In this document: piece by piece, positions 8,397 to 16,430 of the stretch | Numbering within the stretch: position 1 is the stretch's first letter | How the letters are laid out: every line of letters starts with the position of its first letter | DNA from: an uncultured Candidatus Saccharibacteria bacterium | Lineage (GTDB): Bacteria > Patescibacteriota > Saccharimonadia > Saccharimonadales > Saccharimonadaceae | Assembly: GCA_947165465.1 (NCBI GenBank) | Contig: CAMVAM010000007.1 | Span: 1 to 55,692, forward strand | Length of the DNA: 55,692 nt | Direction of reading: 5' to 3' | Made by a program: the position numbers and the translations under genes | The notes under the pieces: model-generated | What the model saw: only the letters and a program-made list of their open reading frames with translations | What the model was told of the DNA's origin: nothing | The model's database searches: none

Positions 8397-8402
8397 ATTT
8401 TA
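8397..8402 (-). promoter_or_regulatory. -10 box (TAAAAT), leaderless
   Basis: TAAAAT on the minus strand, 6 nt before the ATG of the gene 7899-8390. Confidence 0.55.
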
Positions 8403-8410
8403 GCACACTT

Positions 8411-9085
8411 TTATTGTTTCGCGATAATTCTCGCAAATTTTAATAATTTTGGCGCCAAAATCTCATAGTCCTTCACCCGCGCCGCGATTTCTAGTTTATT
8501 TGTGAGCATCAGTCTCAGCATTTTTATTTCATCCGCCGAGAATTCACCATTCTCTTTTTTATAAAATGCCGACTCCGACACGTCCCAAACATAGTTTTCA
8601 TCCGGCGATAACCTCTCGCCATTCACGTCACGGTACAGATTTACATCTTCACCACTCGCCACGGCAAGATTTAAAAGAAACCACGTTTCAACTAATGCCG
8701 GATTCACTCCGGCGTTTAATACTCTCAAACTTTCATCCGTGATTTCAAAGAATCTCGGCGAGTCCGAACCCTCTGCTGCATTATTAATCTTCTTTAAAAT
8801 CATCGAAGCAAGCTCCATTCGTCCGTAATCTTTTAACAAATTATCATAAAAAGCTATCATTTTGGCACTCGTAATTGTACCGAACTCGCCTTTACCTTTG
8901 TGAATGTTGAGTTCCGTGAGCGAAAACATTTCCACGCCACCGGCGAGCTTCGATTTTTCTTTTCGAACGCCTTTTGCAATCGCCGAAAGCTTCCCGGACG
9001 GTGTGATTAAATTCAAAATTCGATCCGCTTCACCATAATTGGTTCGTCGAAGCACATAACTTTTAGTCTTAATCTCATTTTGCAT
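8411..9085 (-). CDS. recO: DNA repair protein RecO
   Basis: RecO (224 residues) loads RecA on SSB-coated single-stranded DNA in the RecFOR pathway. Seen: N-terminal OB-fold start KSYVLRRTNYGEADRIL, the LITPSGKLSAIAKGVRK strand pair and a helical C-terminal part. There is no cysteine, so the C4 zinc site found in many RecO proteins is absent. The start overlaps the receiver gene by 11 nt, so it is the third gene of the kinase-receiver-recO unit. The combination with a two-component pair is unusual; whether regulation or mere co-transcription is the reason is unknown. Confidence 0.85.
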   Translation of the reverse strand: MQNEIKTKSYVLRRTNYGEADRILNLITPSGKLSAIAKGVRKEKSKLAGGVEMFSLTELNIHKGKGEFGTITSAKMIAFYDNLLKDYGRMELASMILKKINNAAEGSDSPRFFEITDESLRVLNAGVNPALVETWFLLNLAVASGEDVNLYRDVNGERLSPDENYVWDVSESAFYKKENGEFSADEIKMLRLMLTNKLEIAARVKDYEILAPKLLKFARIIAKQ

Positions 9086-9419
9086 AATATTTCACGCACG
9101 CTTTTATGTCTTTTGGCGTCATCTCATCTTTTGACAGCACCTTCACCACACCATACACTGACAAATCCTTACCAGTTAAATCTAGCGAAGTCACCACAAC
9201 CACCGGAATCTCCGCCGTATCATCATAAGAAATCATTTCGTTTAAAAATGTGAAGCCGTCCGGCCCATCAAGTAAAATATCTAAGAATATGAGTTTCGGA
9301 ATATTCCCTTTGATGATCTCGTTCATCGCTTCAATTGCATTAGAAAAAACTTTCGCTTCCCCACAGGCGTTTGCGATACATTCGGCCATTATTTCGTCAT
9401 CATCAATTACGAAAATCAT
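9075..9419 (-). CDS. Single-domain response regulator (receiver only)
   Basis: A CheY-like receiver of 114 residues with no output domain. Seen: acidic cluster VIDDDE at the N-terminus, phosphoacceptor Asp in FLDILL (about residue 47), Thr in VVVVTS (about 77) and Lys in VLSKDEM (about 97). The start at 9419 is preferred over an in-frame ATG two codons upstream, because TAGGAG lies 6 nt from the former and abuts the latter. It lies 9 nt downstream of the kinase and overlaps recO. Without a DNA-binding domain it must act by protein contact or as a phosphorelay intermediate. Confidence 0.85.
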   Translation of the reverse strand: MIFVIDDDEIMAECIANACGEAKVFSNAIEAMNEIIKGNIPKLIFLDILLDGPDGFTFLNEMISYDDTAEIPVVVVTSLDLTGKDLSVYGVVKVLSKDEMTPKDIKACVKYYAK

Positions 9420-9428
9420 TCCCATCTC

Positions 9429-10109
9429 CTAAAACAAACTTGCCTGCTTTGATTTCATTAGGTCCACATAGAAACTTGTGCCATCACGATGACGAATCGC
9501 TCCTACTTCAGCATTCATATAACGTGAAAATCTCGATGCAATAAATAGTCCTAGTCCAGACGAACCTGGGCGCATTGCAATTGAAGTCGGTTTTTCGATA
9601 AACCCACGATTCATTTCCCTCCAAACGTCCGTCGGGAGTGCCGGGCCAAAATCTCTCACCGTAATTCTTACTCGGTCGTTTCTATCCATCACCGAAAGTT
9701 CCGACCGTGTCTCCACGCCGGAATAGTGCATCGCATTAAGTAAGAAATTATAAACCACACCATGTAAGAGTTCACGATTTGCAATCACCAGCTGCGAACG
9801 ATTTGAATATTTAATAAATAAATCCCTCTTATTAAAACGGAAAAGATGCATCAGTTCCCTCGTTACATCGTCGCAAATCGGCTTCACCGCCACCGGTTCC
9901 ATTACAAAAAGACCATCTTCTAGCCGGCGCACCTTAGTCAGATCATTTACCTGCCGAATCGCGCGTTCAGAAACACTCACCATTTCATCTCTGATTCGTT
10001 CATCTTTTTCACCCACACCATCAAACGAGAGAGCTAATTGGCGAAGCACCGCGAGCGGAGCTTTTAGCTCATGCGCCGCTATCAAAATACCGTCTACCTC
10101 CGCGTCCAT
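9429..10109 (-). CDS. Soluble histidine kinase lacking a sensor domain
   Basis: A 226-residue kinase core only. The HisKA helix carries AAHELKAPLAVL with the phospho-His at about residue 13. The ATPase domain shows N-box NFLLNAMHYS, G1 box DFGPALP and G2 box GSSGLGLFIASRF. There is no transmembrane segment and no PAS, GAF or HAMP domain; the His is so close to the N-terminus that no room for a sensor exists. The ATG lies 7 nt after TATAAT (leaderless). It is the first gene of the unit with the receiver and recO. Signal input would have to come from a partner protein (inference). Confidence 0.87.
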   Translation of the reverse strand: MDAEVDGILIAAHELKAPLAVLRQLALSFDGVGEKDERIRDEMVSVSERAIRQVNDLTKVRRLEDGLFVMEPVAVKPICDDVTRELMHLFRFNKRDLFIKYSNRSQLVIANRELLHGVVYNFLLNAMHYSGVETRSELSVMDRNDRVRITVRDFGPALPTDVWREMNRGFIEKPTSIAMRPGSSGLGLFIASRFSRYMNAEVGAIRHRDGTSFYVDLMKSKQASLF

Positions 10110-10116
10110 ACTCTAG

Positions 10117-10122
10117 ATTATA
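10117..10122 (-). promoter_or_regulatory. -10 box of kinase-receiver-recO unit, leaderless
   Basis: TGTTATAAT (extended -10) on the minus strand, ending 7 nt before the kinase ATG. Confidence 0.62.
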
Positions 10123-10127
10123 ACACA

Positions 10128-10901
10128 CTAGGCGTTGAAGGTGATTGAATCAAGAATCTTATTGTAGTCAGACTCAAAGAGAATCGAATCGGTTTGGATG
10201 ATGGCTGTTTTGTCGCGAATCTTAAAGATTACTACGTAACCACTAAATTCAGTATTCGGAATTGTGCCGGTATATTTATTAGCAGTAGTGCCGTTCTTTA
10301 GTGTAATTGTTTGGACCGACAAATTCGAATCCTTCTTATCAAGCGCCTTCTGGTATTCAGCTACAACTGTTTCAAATGCTTTGTCACGAATCTTTACTCT
10401 AAGCCCATAAAGAGAAGTCTTTACATTAATCGATTCAACTTCACTCGGATTTAAGTAGGCTTCAAAATCACCTGAAGTCTTAAGCCAGTCACTTGCGATA
10501 TAAACACTCCAAGTTTTTGGATACTTGAAAGTCAGTTCACCATAATCCGTTGGACCAGCGAAGGTCTTGTAAGGATATTTCTCACGTTCTGCAAAATCTT
10601 TTTGGTCAGCATTGTACTGCTCTTCTTTTGCTTCTGCAACTGCCACATCAATTTGGCCCTGCACGTCATTATTAGCTTCGTTATACTGATTGAGGTAGTA
10701 AATAAATAAGCAAATAAATGCAACTGTCGTCATACCAAGAATAATAATTGCAATTGTCTTCGCCAGACTATATGGATCACCATATTTTTTCGGACCAACA
10801 TCCGGTGGCAAAACCGGCTGTGGCGGCGTAATTGGTGATAAGACTGGTGATTGCATTACAGGTACATTTTGTTGTACTGGTGGCATCATTTGATTATCCA
10901 T
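10128..10901 (-). CDS. Pro-rich membrane-anchored protein with outer beta domain
   Basis: A 257-residue protein: Met/Pro/Gln-rich cytoplasmic N-terminus (residues 1-45), one transmembrane helix (about 48-70), a short helical linker and a C-terminal domain from about residue 115. That domain (ELTFKYPKTWSVYIAS, YVVIFKIRDKTAIIQTD, ILDSITF) resembles in outline PsbP-like lipoprotein domains, where a Tyr-Pro-x-x-Trp segment and a closing IL.SI.F strand recur; this is inference. The same architecture, Pro-rich tail plus one helix plus outer domain, recurs at 51477-52919 and 52963-54555. Leaderless start with extended -10. Confidence 0.72.
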   Translation of the reverse strand: MDNQMMPPVQQNVPVMQSPVLSPITPPQPVLPPDVGPKKYGDPYSLAKTIAIIILGMTTVAFICLFIYYLNQYNEANNDVQGQIDVAVAEAKEEQYNADQKDFAEREKYPYKTFAGPTDYGELTFKYPKTWSVYIASDWLKTSGDFEAYLNPSEVESINVKTSLYGLRVKIRDKAFETVVAEYQKALDKKDSNLSVQTITLKNGTTANKYTGTIPNTEFSGYVVIFKIRDKTAIIQTDSILFESDYNKILDSITFNA

Positions 10902-10907
10902 AAGTTT

Positions 10908-10913
10908 ATTATA
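10908..10913 (-). promoter_or_regulatory. -10 box (extended), leaderless
   Basis: TGGTATAAT on the minus strand, 6 nt before the ATG at 10901. Confidence 0.62.
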
Positions 10914-10916
10914 CCA

Positions 10917-11114
10917 TTATTTACTAAAATCTTCAGACAAAACTTCGATTTCGTTCTTTAGCTCATTTAAATCCTTTTTAATATCGTTGGCGAGTGCTAT
11001 CGCTTCCTTGTATTTTTCAGCCGACTCTTCCAATTTAAAATCGTTCGAATAGAACCAACCCGTCTTTTTATCGAGTTCTTCCATCTTTTCATTCAGTGAC
11101 TTTTTTTCGCTCAT
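10917..11114 (-). CDS. xseB: Exodeoxyribonuclease VII small subunit
   Basis: A 65-residue XseB, forming with XseA the single-strand-specific exonuclease VII. Seen: KMEELDKKTGWFYSNDFKLEESAEKYKEA, the typical coiled-coil helix pair with the LEESxxxYxxA core, written here only in part: FKLEESAEKYKEAIALANDI. AAAGGAG precedes the ATG. The start overlaps the xseA end by 26 nt, the classical xseAB arrangement. Confidence 0.88.
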   Translation of the reverse strand: MSEKKSLNEKMEELDKKTGWFYSNDFKLEESAEKYKEAIALANDIKKDLNELKNEIEVLSEDFSK

Positions 11115-12240
11115 GTATCTCCTTTACTTCAGCCGTTATCTCTTTGTCAAATGTTGTAATATTTACAACACTCCCCGGAGAAACTTTCCCGGACAAAATC
11201 GCATAGCCCTGCCTTAACACCTTTTCTGGATTCAAAGCTTCAAGAATCTTCACCTTTTGGAATAGCATATTGTGATAGAATTCAATTTTCTGTTTAATCT
11301 GTCTTCTGATTTTATCAAATGGCTCGTCCACGCGGCCCAAAATATCATCAATCTTATATATGATAGTTGATTTTGTTCTTGAAATTGCAATCTCTACACT
11401 ATATTTCACCGATTCCCGGTCCGGCGTTAACATCTCGGCCGCATTCGATGGCGTCGATGCTCTTACGTCCGCTGCGAGATCCGCTAAGCTCTCGTCTACT
11501 TCGTGCCCGATGCCGGTAATCACCGGAATCTTCGACGCTGCAATCGCGCGCACCAGTTGCTCATCATTAAAGCAAGACAAATCGTCCGCCGAGCCACCAC
11601 CGCGAAGAATTGCAATCACCTGCACTTCGGAATGTTCGTTGAAATATTTCAGCGCCCGGATAATCTGGTCTGGCGCATCCATGCCCTGTACCTGCGTATG
11701 CGCCACTTGCACATGAATGCCACCCCACCTAGCATTTAAAATTTTCACAAAATCTGCATATCCGGCTGCGCCAGTCGATGAAATCACACCCAACTTCGTA
11801 ATATCTTTCGGGAGCTCACGTTTTTTCTCCGGCGCAAATAACCCCTCGTCCGATAGCTTTTTCTTTAGTAGCTCAAATGCTTTCTTGATACTGCCGTCAC
11901 CCACCGGTTTAATAGCCGATACCGTAAACGAAAACTTGCCCCATTTGGTTACCTTTGGTACACCCCTTACAACGATTTTCATCCCGTCTTCTAATGGCAC
12001 GCGGAGCTGATAAATCGACATAAAACACGAAACGCTCGACTCCTCGTCTTTTAGATCAAAAAACACCCATTTTCCCTGGTTTACTTTGTAACTCGCAACT
12101 TCGCCGACAAGTAGAGCCCCCTCGTAAGCATATTCGAGAGTTTGATTCATTGCGGCAATGAGCGTCGTTGGCGTGAATCTCGGCGATTCACCCGGGATCG
12201 GAATGTCGGCTTTAGCTGGTGGCTTTATCTCTGTCGTCAT
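11089..12240 (-). CDS. xseA: Exodeoxyribonuclease VII large subunit
   Basis: Catalytic subunit of exonuclease VII, degrading single-stranded DNA into oligonucleotides. The 383 residues contain an N-terminal OB-fold (about 25-115: LVGEVASYKVNQGKWVFFDL), then the conserved catalytic region GVISSTGAAGYADFVKIL, IAILRGGGSADDLSCFND and PVITGIGHEVDESLADLAAD, followed by a short coiled coil and RQGYAILS. It is shorter than the about 450 residues of E. coli XseA because the coiled-coil part is reduced. The start overlaps the upstream flippase-like gene by 29 nt and is preceded by GGAAAAGAAG. Confidence 0.93.
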   Translation of the reverse strand: MTTEIKPPAKADIPIPGESPRFTPTTLIAAMNQTLEYAYEGALLVGEVASYKVNQGKWVFFDLKDEESSVSCFMSIYQLRVPLEDGMKIVVRGVPKVTKWGKFSFTVSAIKPVGDGSIKKAFELLKKKLSDEGLFAPEKKRELPKDITKLGVISSTGAAGYADFVKILNARWGGIHVQVAHTQVQGMDAPDQIIRALKYFNEHSEVQVIAILRGGGSADDLSCFNDEQLVRAIAASKIPVITGIGHEVDESLADLAADVRASTPSNAAEMLTPDRESVKYSVEIAISRTKSTIIYKIDDILGRVDEPFDKIRRQIKQKIEFYHNMLFQKVKILEALNPEKVLRQGYAILSGKVSPGSVVNITTFDKEITAEVKEIHERKKVTE

Positions 12241-13276
12241 CTTCTTTTCCTCTAATCACTTTGTAATATGGGAGCGTTCCGGTCACAATCGTAAGAATCA
12301 GCGTGAGAACCCTTGTCATCACCGTCACAATCGTTGCGGTCGGGAAATCTACTCCAAGTGCAATCATCACCCCGGCCATGCCAAGCTCATACAACCCGTA
12401 AGGCACAATTCCATCAAACACCGAACCAATCGCCTCACCCACCAGAATAAACGGCAAAAGCTCAAATCGCCCAAGCGACGTCGCTACAATCCAGTAGGTT
12501 GCTACCTCAAAGAAGCTATAAACAAACCCCCAATAAAGCGGGAGTTTCAGATACTTTTTGTTGGCTTTTGCAATCATCACGCTTTCGTGGATGTCGTCAA
12601 AGTAGTGGCTAATCTTTTCTTCGCGAATCACACGCTTTTTGTAACCAAGTGAAACGATCTTAACCACAGCATTCACAAACCTAGTTGCTTTCAAAGTAAA
12701 GAATTCAATCCGTTTTTTACTACTTGCGATATAAACAATGAGAGAAAGCCCGATAAACACACCAAAATTCATGATGAGCGACACCGGAATTACCCACATT
12801 GCTTCTGACGGAATCAAATTGAGACAAAGTAGTACCACAATCGCAACGAGCGCCTGGAAATAATTAATCACCGTCGTCACGGCATAGCGAAAGATATAAA
12901 GAAAACCAGATTGCCCAGCTGTTACATTGTATGGTCTTAATCTGTAAGTAAGATAAGCAAGCCCGCCTAAGCCTCCGGCCGGCACAGCATGATTTACAAA
13001 ATTAAGCTCAGTCGAAATTGTAAGAATTTCCTTTTTTGAAAACTCTTTCACTTCCTTGCTGTGGCGAAGATACGAGAAAAAAATCTGTCCGCAAGCAAAG
13101 TACATAAACAGTTGCTCCGGTATGAGAAGCAAAAGAATCGGGATATTCGTCTCACCGAGATGATGGAACGTCTCAACCATGTCCGGCCAATTTTGATAGA
13201 CTACATAGCCAACCAAAATTATCGTCGCAATAGATAAAATGGTTCGAAAAGAAAAACCAAGACGTTTTTTTGCCAT
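12212..13276 (-). CDS. YbhN/AglD-type integral membrane protein (lysylphosphatidylglycerol synthase TM-like)
   Basis: A 354-residue polytopic protein of the UPF0104/LPG-synthase transmembrane-domain family, thought to flip or handle lipid-linked molecules. About eight hydrophobic helices; family landmarks are the early NHAVPAGGLGGLAYLTYRL segment (the PGGxG motif), the SLIVYIASSKKR loop and the C-terminal GIVPYGLYELGMAGVMIALG. The soluble synthetase domain of MprF is absent. It has a leaderless start with extended -10 and is the first gene of a unit with xseA and xseB. Substrate unknown; neighbours give no clue. Confidence 0.8.
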   Translation of the reverse strand: MAKKRLGFSFRTILSIATIILVGYVVYQNWPDMVETFHHLGETNIPILLLLIPEQLFMYFACGQIFFSYLRHSKEVKEFSKKEILTISTELNFVNHAVPAGGLGGLAYLTYRLRPYNVTAGQSGFLYIFRYAVTTVINYFQALVAIVVLLCLNLIPSEAMWVIPVSLIMNFGVFIGLSLIVYIASSKKRIEFFTLKATRFVNAVVKIVSLGYKKRVIREEKISHYFDDIHESVMIAKANKKYLKLPLYWGFVYSFFEVATYWIVATSLGRFELLPFILVGEAIGSVFDGIVPYGLYELGMAGVMIALGVDFPTATIVTVMTRVLTLILTIVTGTLPYYKVIRGKEDDDRDKATS

Positions 13277-13282
13277 AAGGAC

Positions 13283-13288
13283 ATTATA
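13283..13288 (-). promoter_or_regulatory. -10 box (extended), leaderless
   Basis: TGGTATAAT on the minus strand, 6 nt before the ATG at 13276. It lies immediately downstream of the L27-unit terminator. Confidence 0.62.
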
Positions 13289-13295
13289 CCATAAA

Positions 13296-13319
13296 AAATA
13301 GCCCCGGATGGGGCTATTT
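13296..13319 (-). terminator. Intrinsic terminator after rpmA
   Basis: Stem AAATAGCCCC / GGGGCTATTT with loop GGAT, and on the minus strand a following TATTTTTTAT tract. It ends the tyrS-methyltransferase-rpmA unit. Confidence 0.87.
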
Positions 13320-13321
13320 AT

Positions 13322-13594
13322 TTAGCGAACTTCTACGCGAACTCTTGGCAAAGATTTGCCAGAAAAATGAGTCTTTTTAGTCTTAACAAATGTAACTACA
13401 CCGTCTTTTGCAGCATGAATAGTAAAGTTGCGTGACATGTAGGTACCAGGGCCTGCAAGTTTAGTAGCACCAGTTTGGCGAACAATAACTTCGCCGTTTT
13501 TAACTTTTTGGCCACCAAAGCGCTTGACGCCGAGGCGCTGGCCAGCATTGTTATGGACGTTCTTGGCGGTACCGCCAGCTTTTACGTGTGACAT
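13322..13594 (-). CDS. rpmA: Ribosomal protein bL27
   Basis: A large-subunit protein near the peptidyl transferase centre. The 90 residues read SHVKAGGTAKNVHNNAGQRLG at the start (a variant of the usual AxKK.GGS..NGRDS..), then GVKRFGGQ, VIVRQTG and GPGTYMSRNFTIHAAKDGVV. No extra N-terminal extension of the kind cleaved in Firmicutes is present. L27 usually sits with L21 (rplU); here it is last in a unit behind tyrS and a tRNA methyltransferase, 0 nt from the latter. AAGGAAAGA serves as ribosome-binding site. Confidence 0.93.
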   Translation of the reverse strand: MSHVKAGGTAKNVHNNAGQRLGVKRFGGQKVKNGEVIVRQTGATKLAGPGTYMSRNFTIHAAKDGVVTFVKTKKTHFSGKSLPRVRVEVR

Positions 13595-14683
13595 TTAATC
13601 TTTCCTTAATATTATTATATCTCTCGCGACAATTTGCCCTTCTCGATGATAAAGAAGCCCCTCGCGCGATTTATTGTAAACATTATACCCCATATCACCG
13701 ATTTCGTCAAGAATTTCTAACCTTGAATACTTTCCGTCTTCTCTAAGCCACGCCGGCACTGCGATGACCACCGGCGTACCGGAGCTAATCTGAGCGCCTA
13801 AATTCTTGAGGAACCCGAGGATTATGGCCTTACATTCCTGTTTCTCGGTCTTAAGCTTAATCTCTACCGGAACCGTAGACATCGGCTTCCCAAGATACCC
13901 TTCGCAAGCCACCGCATCGATTTTGCCTTGCCAGTCATGATTCGTCGCATCTCCGACTTCGACTTCGTAATCTGTAAAACCAAAATGCTTCATGTTTTTA
14001 TCTGAATACTCAACCATGCGCTCGTTAATATCCGTGCCATAGGCCTTATAACCCATAAGAAGCGCTTCTTGTAGAACCACGCCGGTTCCGCAAAACGGAT
14101 CTAAGATTCTCGACCCCTTCGGTAAATCCCCACAAAGATTAATAAGAACCTGCGCTAGCTTCGGTGGGAGCATCCCCACTTTCGCATCCCTTGCTGGGCG
14201 CGCTTGGTCACGCTTCGCATAGGCCTCGATATCTTGCACGCCAACTACCCTGTACCACTCATCATTCACCTTGACGAGCTCAACTTTTCGTTCATTCTTA
14301 CCGGATAAACCATTATGAAGAGACGTTGCGGTCGAAATCGCCGCATCCTTGTTCTCTACCACGCGCACCGAACGGCCGTGTCTCACCAAAATCTTCTTGA
14401 GTTTAAGAGATTCAATCGTAGCAGTTTTCTTTGACGCACCATGCGAATAATCCGAAACTCCAAGCGTAATCTTACCCTCCGGAAGCTTACGAAGGTATTC
14501 GAGCGGTTTTTCATCCACGAGCTCAGCTAGTTTCATGCTACCACCGAGACGATCAATCAAAGGTTTCGTCTCGCTCTTAAACACGGCGAGTTTATTTGAA
14601 ATCTTCTTAATTTCACCAAAAAGCGCTTCGAGTTCTGCGACAGATATTTCCGGTTGACGACCTAAAACCGCTAGATATTTCAT
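13595..14683 (-). CDS. THUMP-containing RNA methyltransferase, Trm11/TrmG10-like
   Basis: A 362-residue protein: an N-terminal part (1-150) resembling a THUMP/N-terminal ferredoxin-like domain (YLAVLGRQPEISVAELEALF), then a Rossmann methyltransferase with SAM motif ILDPFCGTGVVLQEALLMG (about residues 193-211) and motif GTDINERMVEYS. This layout is that of the archaeal/eukaryotic Trm11/TrmG10 family, which methylates G10 of tRNA; that function is inference. At the catalytic position, where the family has [N/D]PPYG, this protein has ACEGYLGKPM, an unusual replacement. Its ATG overlaps the tyrS stop as ATGA. Co-transcription with tyrS and rpmA supports a translation role. Confidence 0.8.
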   Translation of the reverse strand: MKYLAVLGRQPEISVAELEALFGEIKKISNKLAVFKSETKPLIDRLGGSMKLAELVDEKPLEYLRKLPEGKITLGVSDYSHGASKKTATIESLKLKKILVRHGRSVRVVENKDAAISTATSLHNGLSGKNERKVELVKVNDEWYRVVGVQDIEAYAKRDQARPARDAKVGMLPPKLAQVLINLCGDLPKGSRILDPFCGTGVVLQEALLMGYKAYGTDINERMVEYSDKNMKHFGFTDYEVEVGDATNHDWQGKIDAVACEGYLGKPMSTVPVEIKLKTEKQECKAIILGFLKNLGAQISSGTPVVIAVPAWLREDGKYSRLEILDEIGDMGYNVYNKSREGLLYHREGQIVARDIIILRKD

Positions 14684-15945
14684 TTTACAATCAAAAACTT
14701 ATTTTTACCCTTTTTCACGATTGCAGTCTGATTGAGGTCAACATCGTCATTAACTTTCACACCATTTACAGTAATTGCACCACTCGTGATATACTCGCGT
14801 GCCTTCTTCTTTGATTCGGCAAGCTTATTATTTACGAGTGCATCAATTAGTGAAGTTCCCTTTGAAACTACCGGTAAGTATGCAGCAAATTCTGTAAGTT
14901 CATCAGCGGAGAATTCACTAAAATCAGTGTTCTTGTCAAAAAGCACGTTCGTGAGATTTTCAACTGCAGACATATTATCCTTGCCATGAACCACTTCAGT
15001 CACACCACGAGCAAGTGCTTTTTGCGCGATGCGCTTTTCCGGAGCTTCCTTGTGGCGCTTCAAAATATCTTCTATTTCGTCTTTCGTGTAAAGAGTGTAA
15101 ATCTTCATCAAATACTCGACCGCTTCGTCAGACTGGTTTAGCCAGAATTGATAGAAATCGAAAATAGAAGTGTAATTACCGGAGCCATTATCCGTAGCGG
15201 CCAGCCAAATCGCATTACCTTCGGATTTACCGAATTTGCGACCGGTTACCGGATCAATCACGAGCGGAGTCGACCACACGTCGGCCGAACCATTCTCGAG
15301 TCTCTTAATCAAATGAATACCGGACGAGCAGTTACCGAATTGATCAACACCACAAAGCTGCATCGCTACACCATAAGTACGATATAGGTACAAGAAATCA
15401 TAGCCCTGAATCAACGAGTATGAAAACTCTGCATACGAAATGCCCGAGCCACCTTCACCGATACGGTTCTGGACGAATTCACGGTCAAGTAGCTGTGTCA
15501 TCGAGAATGCCTTGCCAACTTCACGAAGGAAATCTAGGTAATGCATGTCTTTAAACCAGTCGTAGTTGTCGACCATCTTAAGGCCTGGCGTTTTGCCATC
15601 CTTAGGATTACCATCACCAGCATTAAATACGCGTTCGATTTGTGCGCGAATGCATTTCTTGTTGTGCTCAATTTCTTCAAGCGACTTTAATTCACGTTCA
15701 CCGTTTTCCTTCGGGTCGCCAATCTGTCCAGTCGCACCACCTACCAAAAGATACGGTTCGTAGCCATGACGCACAAAACAGGCACACATCATAATTGCTG
15801 CCAAGTTACCAATTGTTAGTGAGTCGGCCGATGGATCTGCGCCCCAATAAAACCTACGAGATTTTCTGGTATCAAGATCCGCTGGGTTTTCTATTGTAGT
15901 TTCGGCCTTAAAGCCACGATAGATTAGTTCCTCTGATAGTTTCAT
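14680..15945 (-). CDS. tyrS: Tyrosyl-tRNA synthetase with altered HIGH motif
   Basis: Class I enzyme charging tRNA-Tyr; 421 residues. Seen: FYWGADPSADSLTIGNLAAI near the N-terminus, GGATGQIGDP, the Tyr-binding SYSLIQGYDF and QLCGVDQFGN, the KMSKS loop as KFGKSEGN, and a C-terminal S4 domain (VNNKLAESKKKAREYITSGAITVNG). The HIGH motif, normally SLHIGH or SLHIGN, reads SLTIGN: the first catalytic His is Thr (codon ACA, about residue 44). All other motifs are intact, so the gene is not a pseudogene. First gene of a unit with the methyltransferase and rpmA. The ATG follows TATATT by 6 nt. Confidence 0.94.
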   Translation of the reverse strand: MKLSEELIYRGFKAETTIENPADLDTRKSRRFYWGADPSADSLTIGNLAAIMMCACFVRHGYEPYLLVGGATGQIGDPKENGERELKSLEEIEHNKKCIRAQIERVFNAGDGNPKDGKTPGLKMVDNYDWFKDMHYLDFLREVGKAFSMTQLLDREFVQNRIGEGGSGISYAEFSYSLIQGYDFLYLYRTYGVAMQLCGVDQFGNCSSGIHLIKRLENGSADVWSTPLVIDPVTGRKFGKSEGNAIWLAATDNGSGNYTSIFDFYQFWLNQSDEAVEYLMKIYTLYTKDEIEDILKRHKEAPEKRIAQKALARGVTEVVHGKDNMSAVENLTNVLFDKNTDFSEFSADELTEFAAYLPVVSKGTSLIDALVNNKLAESKKKAREYITSGAITVNGVKVNDDVDLNQTAIVKKGKNKFLIVK

Positions 15946-15951
15946 ATATAT

Positions 15952-15957
15952 AATATA
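15952..15957 (-). promoter_or_regulatory. -10 box (TATATT) of tyrS, leaderless
   Basis: TATATT on the minus strand, 6 nt before the ATG at 15945, within an AT-alternating stretch that makes the assignment less certain. Confidence 0.45.
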
Positions 15958-15984
15958 TCATATTATCAGAGAATTGCTAGTAAA

Positions 15985-16413
15985 TCAGATTTCGGCGCCC
16001 TCGCGAGCCTTGTTTGCCCACACATCAGCCATTTCGTTCAATTCTGTACCTACATGCCCCTTTACCCACATCAATTTTACATTGTGTGTAGTATAAAGTT
16101 CATATAGTTCCTGCACTAGTTCCAAATTCTTAATCGGACCACTTTTCTTCACCCAACCATTCGCTTTCCAAGTCGGTGCCCACTCCGTTAAAACTTTCAT
16201 CCAGAATTCCGAATCGGAATGAATTTCGCATCCTTCATCGCCGGCATATTTAATGGCTGCAACCATCGCCTGGCCTTCCATCTTAATATTGCTCGTATCT
16301 TTATCGCGGCCAAGTACCACTGGCTTTGCTTCATCGCCAATTTGTTCAATCACCGCAAAACCGCCTGGGCCCGGGTTTGGTGATGCGCTACCGTCTGTCC
16401 ATAAAATTTTCAT
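15985..16413 (-). CDS. rnhA: Ribonuclease HI
   Basis: Degrades the RNA strand of RNA-DNA hybrids. The 142 residues show the catalytic set: Asp in WTDGSASPNPGPGG, Glu in MEGQAMVAAI, Asp in IHSDSEFWMKVL, and Asp in NEMADVWANKA, plus VKGHVGTELN of the flexible loop. Normal length. It has a leaderless promoter and lies upstream of nothing on its strand except tyrS after 39 nt. Confidence 0.94.
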   Translation of the reverse strand: MKILWTDGSASPNPGPGGFAVIEQIGDEAKPVVLGRDKDTSNIKMEGQAMVAAIKYAGDEGCEIHSDSEFWMKVLTEWAPTWKANGWVKKSGPIKNLELVQELYELYTTHNVKLMWVKGHVGTELNEMADVWANKAREGAEI

Positions 16414-16419
16414 AGTTTC

Positions 16420-16425
16420 ATTATA
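16420..16425 (-). promoter_or_regulatory. -10 box of rnhA, leaderless
   Basis: TATAAT on the minus strand, 6 nt before the rnhA ATG, inside the 17-nt gap after the helicase stop. Confidence 0.65.
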
Positions 16426-16430
16426 ACGAT

